From Streptomyces sp. H39-S7 (lineage in GTDB: Bacteria > Actinomycetota > Actinomycetes > Streptomycetales > Streptomycetaceae): a stretch of DNA of 64,000 bases. Under the pieces are notes generated by a model that ran no database searches, had not been told where the DNA came from, and saw nothing but the letters and a program-made list of their open reading frames with translations. The stretch is taken from contig NZ_JAPVLU010000014.1 of NCBI RefSeq assembly GCF_027158205.1, positions 1 through 64,000 on the forward strand. The letters are read 5' to 3'. Positions 60,686 through 64,000 of this stretch are shown piece by piece (position 1 is the first letter of the stretch; each line of letters begins with the position of its first letter). The translations under genes and the position numbers were made by a program.

Positions 60686-60795
60686 GCCGCTGGGATCGTG
60701 ATCGTGAGTGACGAACCGCGCCGCACGGTGCTGTTCCTGCTGGTCAGCGCCGCGCGACATGTTTCACTGTCCGTGATGGGTTGGCCCTTTCCAGC

Positions 60796-60822
60796 CCGTC
60801 CGCTCACGCATCGCTCACGCAA
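60796..60822. repeat. 27-bp direct repeat, right copy
   Basis: Identical to 60535-60561. It lies at the edge where RHS-like fragments begin. Confidence 0.85.
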
Positions 60823-61130
60823 ATCTCCCACCAAGTGCCGGCCGGGTGGTGGTTCTGGTGTCGGTCATTCACGGTGATCTGACGGCCGCACAGGTCGTAG
60901 CCATAGGTCCAGATGTTCTTTGCCGTGACGTCGGTGCGCGGCGCCGGCTTGCCGGCCGGAGTGTGGGTGTAACTGGCGACATCGGCACGACTTGCGTGCC
61001 CCGTGACCCGGGGCTGCGGTAGTGCCACAGCTGGCTGGCCAAGCCCCGCGCATCAGTGAAGGTGGTAGCGGGAGCGCAACCGCTGGGGTGTCACATCGGT
61101 CGCGTCCACGCCGGGGACGGCCCATAGTGG
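60804..61130 (-). pseudogene. Frameshifted RHS-repeat fragment
   Basis: Read on the minus strand, RHS-type repeat motifs appear in different frames: TDVTPQRLRSRYHL and FTDARGLASQLWHYRSPG in others, then ASYTHTPAGKPAPRTDVTAK and NIWTYGYDLCGRQITVND after a frameshift. YD..GR is the RHS repeat hallmark. The piece has no start or complete repeat unit, so it is an orphan remnant of an RHS/polymorphic-toxin gene lying downstream of the intact locus. Confidence 0.7.
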
Positions 61131-61261
61131 TGCGCCACTGATCAGTGCCCTTCGCGCTGAAGATCCAGGCGGCGACTTGCCCTGCCAGCCAAAGACGGTG
61201 CTGATCTCGGAATTGATCTCACCATCCGAAAACACTAGCCAACCATGGCACGCAATGTTCA

Positions 61262-61870
61262 TTACAGCCGGGGTCTGATACTCAACCACGCCTCAACCTC
61301 GGCATGAAGTTCCTCATCCACGAGTGAATTCTCCACCCATTCGAGCGCGGATAGAATTCGCTCAACATCTTGCAGCTTGCTGATATGCGGGTCAGGTTCC
61401 TCCCAGAGCGGCGCCCCTACGCCCACTGGGGCATAGAAGCCATCATCGGCACGTTGATGGGCAGCGGCACGCTCTTCTGCATACTCCACTACCTCCTCGC
61501 GGGATATCGGCATAATACTGAGCGCCCATTTGGCTGCCCCTTCTGGAGTAATCAGCTCAGGCAACCCGGCGATCTTCGGACTAGATTTCAGCGCTAGGGC
61601 CGAAAGACGAAGAAACCAATAGGCCGCCAAGGCGGGCGAAACCTCTCCTCGCTCGCTGGCCACTCCAATCAATTGGCCACCTAGTCCGAAAATATCTCGC
61701 CTCCGGCCAGTTGGGATATCACGAAATTGATTCCCACCAGGTTCGATCTCCTCAAATATTGCCCCCCACCACTGCACAGGTGCTGACGCAGGAAACCGAG
61801 CATCGAGCCAGGAAGCAAGCTGTTCGTGCGAGAGTTGCTGAATCTGTCGAAAGTCTTCGCGAATTCCCAT
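61262..61870 (-). CDS. Candidate immunity protein for the RHS toxin
   Basis: 202 aa; ATG 61870 overlaps the RHS stop by one base (TGATG), with a TTG one codon earlier as alternative. The protein is acidic-to-neutral and helical, with no signal or membrane segment (IREDFRQIQQLSHEQLASWL, VSPALAAYWFLRLSALALKS, DVERILSALEWVENSLVDEE). No family is recognised. Its position directly after a polymorphic toxin and its GC content, visibly lower than the flanking core genes, make it the cognate immunity candidate. Confidence 0.75.
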   Translation of the reverse strand: MGIREDFRQIQQLSHEQLASWLDARFPASAPVQWWGAIFEEIEPGGNQFRDIPTGRRRDIFGLGGQLIGVASERGEVSPALAAYWFLRLSALALKSSPKIAGLPELITPEGAAKWALSIMPISREEVVEYAEERAAAHQRADDGFYAPVGVGAPLWEEPDPHISKLQDVERILSALEWVENSLVDEELHAEVEAWLSIRPRL

Positions 61871-64000
61871 CAAGGAGCCATTCCGCCGTAGTCTCTGATT
61901 GCTGACAATGGAACCCTAACCCCTGCACTCGCAAACGCATCAACGCCTCTCTGGTTAAACACGCAGGAACATTCAGGCGTCGGCGTGTAGTGGCCAGTGA
62001 GGTTGTCGAATGATGTCACGCGACCACTACTTCCAAATGTCACCTGCCCAGCAGCCATTACCGGATCTCCTCCAGAAGCAATGGTGTGATGTATACCCGG
62101 CAAAGCACGCACCATATTGAGATCACCACCCTCACCCACCGTCCATAGGTAGCTTCCACCGTCCGCAACCGCCTGCGTGAACTCTGGCGTTCCCGAGGTG
62201 ATTCTGGTCACCCCGTCAAACTCTGCCGCGAGCTGTTCGAAGGTGAGATCTTCAGGCTTGCTATTAGCAACGGGCCCGCAGCCACCCGTATTGTGGACCA
62301 GGACGGGCGTCGACCCGGCCAATACATAGTACGTGTGTATGGATTCGACAGTGAGGTCGTATGTCCGCTGCGCCTTGCGGAAATGACGGACTGCCACCAC
62401 CGGGACGGATGAACCATCTTTGGTGCGCAGCGTCATGCCCTGCACGAGGTTGCCGGCGTCGACCCAGCTGCCCTTGTCGGCCACCCAGAAGGGGTGGGTG
62501 TCCGTCGCAATGATCGTGGCCGGCGCTCCACCATCCTTGATCGTAAGTTCCGTGAAATCCTTGTCGTGGTCGGTGATGATATCTGCGACGACAGGCCTAG
62601 CTTCGGTCTTTCCAGTATCGGGGTCGGTGGCGAGGACCTGCTCGCCCGGTTTCACATCCTGGATACTCTTGTGGATCCCATCCGCCATTTCAACTTCCGT
62701 GTTGGCAACGAAGCTATGGCAAGGACCTTCGCCCACAAGCCCTTTCATTCCCCTTGGGTTCATTCCCAAGTATTCGAGCGTTCCGGATCTTCCGCCAATT
62801 GCCATCGGCGCCATCGCCATCATGGTCAGCACCGAGAAGACGCTCTTCGGGCAATTTCCCATCTCTCCGCAGATTTTGAACTTCCAGAGAGCGATCTGCG
62901 CCGCAACAATAGGATTTGCCGCATCCATCATTGAATCTGGATTTGATCCTATTCTGCCATTTTCATAAAAATCATTGAACCTTCTTTCGAATTCGTCGCC
63001 ACCTTTCCAGTCGGCAGGGACGAATACGTGGGGAAATACCATGCGGGCGTTTGTTCCGCTGACTGTGACTCTGCCGTGCTTGTCCGTATCAAGGGGCAGG
63101 CTTGGGAGCGGTTGATACACGGAGCTGGAGGGGTCGACAGGAGTGACTTCGCCGTGGGTAGCACCCCCCTTGCCTTCGCCGCCGCCGCACAGGTCCACGG
63201 GGCACAGGCCAGAGGGATCGGAGAGATTGACGGGGTTGTTGTTGGCGTAGGCGTAGCCGTTCCATTGCTGGGGGTTTGCGGCGTCGAGGAGGGGGTCGGG
63301 GTTGAGGAAGCGACCTGTGGCGGGTTGGTATTCGCGGGCGCCGAGGTTGGTGAGGCCGGTAGTGGGGTCTTGGGTGCCACCGACGAAGCCCTTGTCTCCG
63401 GTCCAGGTGGCGGGTTGGGTGCCGCGGGGGTTGCCGAAGGGGTCGAGGGGGCGGCGGGATTCGGCGAGGGTGGTGGCGTCGAGGGCGAGGGTGGCGGTGC
63501 CGTGACCGTCGCTGACCTGGATGGTGCGGGTCGTGCCCTGGCGGACGATGGTCAGGCCGTTGGGCTGGGGGTAGTAGCGGGTGTTGGCCAGAGTTTTGGT
63601 GGCGGTGGTGTAGGTGAGTTCGTCGCCGCCCAGGTTGAGGGTGGTCTTGCCTGGGTCGCGGCGGATGAGTTGGTTGCCGTCGGCGTCGTACAGGTAGGTG
63701 GTGGTGCCCGCGCTGTTGACGAGGGAGTCGAGTTTGTCCTCGCCGTTCCAGGTCAGGGTGGTGCTGGCGCCGGCTGTGGTGACCTTGGTGGTGTTGCCCA
63801 CCGCGTCGTATTGGTAGGCCGAGGTGCCCGGGTTGTTGGGGCCGGTGCTCGTTGTTGCGGCGAGGCTGTGGGGGCCGCCGGTGCCGCCTCCGGTGCCGAC
63901 CGCGGTGGTGGGCTGGTTCATCTGGCCGGCTGGGGCGAAGGTCTGGGTGGTGGTGACGTCGTTGGCAGTGATACCGGCGGTGTTGTGCTGGGTGAGTGCG
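61870..64000 (-). CDS. RHS-repeat protein with Hint domain and C-terminal toxin (5' end beyond window)
   Basis: The frame is open to the right edge; 710 codons are visible. RHS core: LNLGGDELTY, GFVGGTQDPTTGLTNLGARE, YQPATGRFLNPDPL, YAYANNNPVNLSDPSGL. Hint/pretoxin domain: GPCHSFVANTEVEMADG (splice-type Cys), EQVLATDPDTGKTEARPVVA, TDTHPFWVADKG and STPVLVHNTGG (C-terminal His-Asn cleavage site). The last ~140 residues, after VHN, form the toxin: SYLWTVGEGGDLNMVRALPG, HHTIASGGDPVM, VTSFDNLTGHYTPTPECSCV. I cannot assign its activity; GHYTP-type motifs occur in several polymorphic toxins. DNA encoding the toxin and part of Hint is lower in GC than the RHS core. Confidence 0.88.
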   Translation of the reverse strand, partial: ALTQHNTAGITANDVTTTQTFAPAGQMNQPTTAVGTGGGTGGPHSLAATTSTGPNNPGTSAYQYDAVGNTTKVTTAGASTTLTWNGEDKLDSLVNSAGTTTYLYDADGNQLIRRDPGKTTLNLGGDELTYTTATKTLANTRYYPQPNGLTIVRQGTTRTIQVSDGHGTATLALDATTLAESRRPLDPFGNPRGTQPATWTGDKGFVGGTQDPTTGLTNLGAREYQPATGRFLNPDPLLDAANPQQWNGYAYANNNPVNLSDPSGLCPVDLCGGGEGKGGATHGEVTPVDPSSSVYQPLPSLPLDTDKHGRVTVSGTNARMVFPHVFVPADWKGGDEFERRFNDFYENGRIGSNPDSMMDAANPIVAAQIALWKFKICGEMGNCPKSVFSVLTMMAMAPMAIGGRSGTLEYLGMNPRGMKGLVGEGPCHSFVANTEVEMADGIHKSIQDVKPGEQVLATDPDTGKTEARPVVADIITDHDKDFTELTIKDGGAPATIIATDTHPFWVADKGSWVDAGNLVQGMTLRTKDGSSVPVVAVRHFRKAQRTYDLTVESIHTYYVLAGSTPVLVHNTGGCGPVANSKPEDLTFEQLAAEFDGVTRITSGTPEFTQAVADGGSYLWTVGEGGDLNMVRALPGIHHTIASGGDPVMAAGQVTFGSSGRVTSFDNLTGHYTPTPECSCVFNQRGVDAFASAGVRVPLSAIRDYGGMAP

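Larger units (their letters stand above)
60349..60711 (+). pseudogene. C-terminal remnant of a tyrosine recombinase (phage-type integrase)
   Basis: The reading frame from ATG 60349 gives MKDIQETLGHSSLTVSADVY then TSLLPEFDRAIAERAALL, the end of an integrase with the GH of the catalytic box and the nucleophile region Tyr (DVYTSLLPE). The upstream arm-binding and catalytic-Arg parts are missing, and upstream frames contain only fragments (a frame is open from 60094 but does not look like integrase). The tail runs on into tRNA-derived DNA. This is the debris of an integrase beside its attachment site. Confidence 0.75.

Noticed and set aside
61053-61289. A 78-codon minus-strand gene after the immunity gene
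   Set aside because: Most of it overlaps the end of the immunity gene or the RHS fragment in other frames, and its end reads RHS debris; no start signal is seen.

Overview
The window is high-GC actinobacterial chromosome, almost certainly Streptomyces. The evidence is the G/C-rich third codon positions, the sigE-cseA-cseB-cseC cell-envelope stress operon, the clpC/lsr2 neighbourhood, the XRE/DUF397 and RsbW-like small-gene family, the hbpS-senS-senR cluster, a CdgB-type diguanylate cyclase, and many GTG starts with GGAG-type ribosome binding sites. No tools were run; all assignments come from reading protein and DNA motifs.

Layout. 0-9.3 kb: a truncated sigma-like/zinc-finger membrane protein, DNA repair and c-di-AMP genes (radA, disA), a secreted Cys protein, mutY, then sigE-cseABC. 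9.3-15 kb: a DHA2 drug exporter with a divergent TetR regulator sharing a nested dyad operator, an M23 peptidase, a stand-alone trypco2-type protein, and an RsbW-like ATPase beside an XRE/DUF397 pair. 15-21 kb: clpC with a ClgR-type box, an SCO3374-like gene whose 3' end overlaps lsr2, a GNAT enzyme, a BlaI-type regulator and small proteins. 21-27 kb: the coaX-nadC-nadB-panC-DUF2520 cofactor operon (NAD and pantothenate/CoA), with several coupled starts. 27-41 kb: mixed metabolism and signalling: threonine-aldolase family enzyme, two quinone oxidoreductases (one behind an ArsR-type regulator, one behind a textbook SoxR-type palindrome), two NarL-type two-component systems including SenS/SenR with its haem sensor HbpS, CdgB, ArfB, TerD and TerB proteins. 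41-47 kb: an OmpR-type two-component system divergent from a lipoprotein-adaptor-ABC exporter operon, then a STAS protein.

47-60 kb is the accessory, conflict-like region. A Pycsar-type (DUF5706) membrane effector with a TTA codon is followed by a Crp/Fnr regulator. Facing them is a tightly packed six-gene operon on the minus strand: class III nucleotide cyclase, degenerate-P-loop NTPase with HEAT-like repeats, SPFH/band-7-like protein fused to a vWA domain, second vWA protein, PP2C phosphatase, and a membrane-anchored Ser/Thr kinase-like protein. The cyclase and the NTPase carry the same short glycine-rich 'GD-x-VGRDK' motif, suggesting they contact each other. Upstream on the same strand lie a PD-(D/E)XK-like protein and a nuclease-helicase (DUF2075). 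I regard this as the most likely undescribed system: a cyclic-nucleotide, phospho-signalling and NTPase module resembling anti-phage/conflict systems. Its function is inferred, not shown.

60-64 kb is a mobile junction: an integrase remnant, a 3' tRNA(Thr)-like fragment that looks like an attachment site, a 27-bp direct repeat, a frameshifted RHS fragment, and a lower-GC toxin-immunity pair (RHS-Hint-toxin running off the right edge plus a candidate immunity gene).
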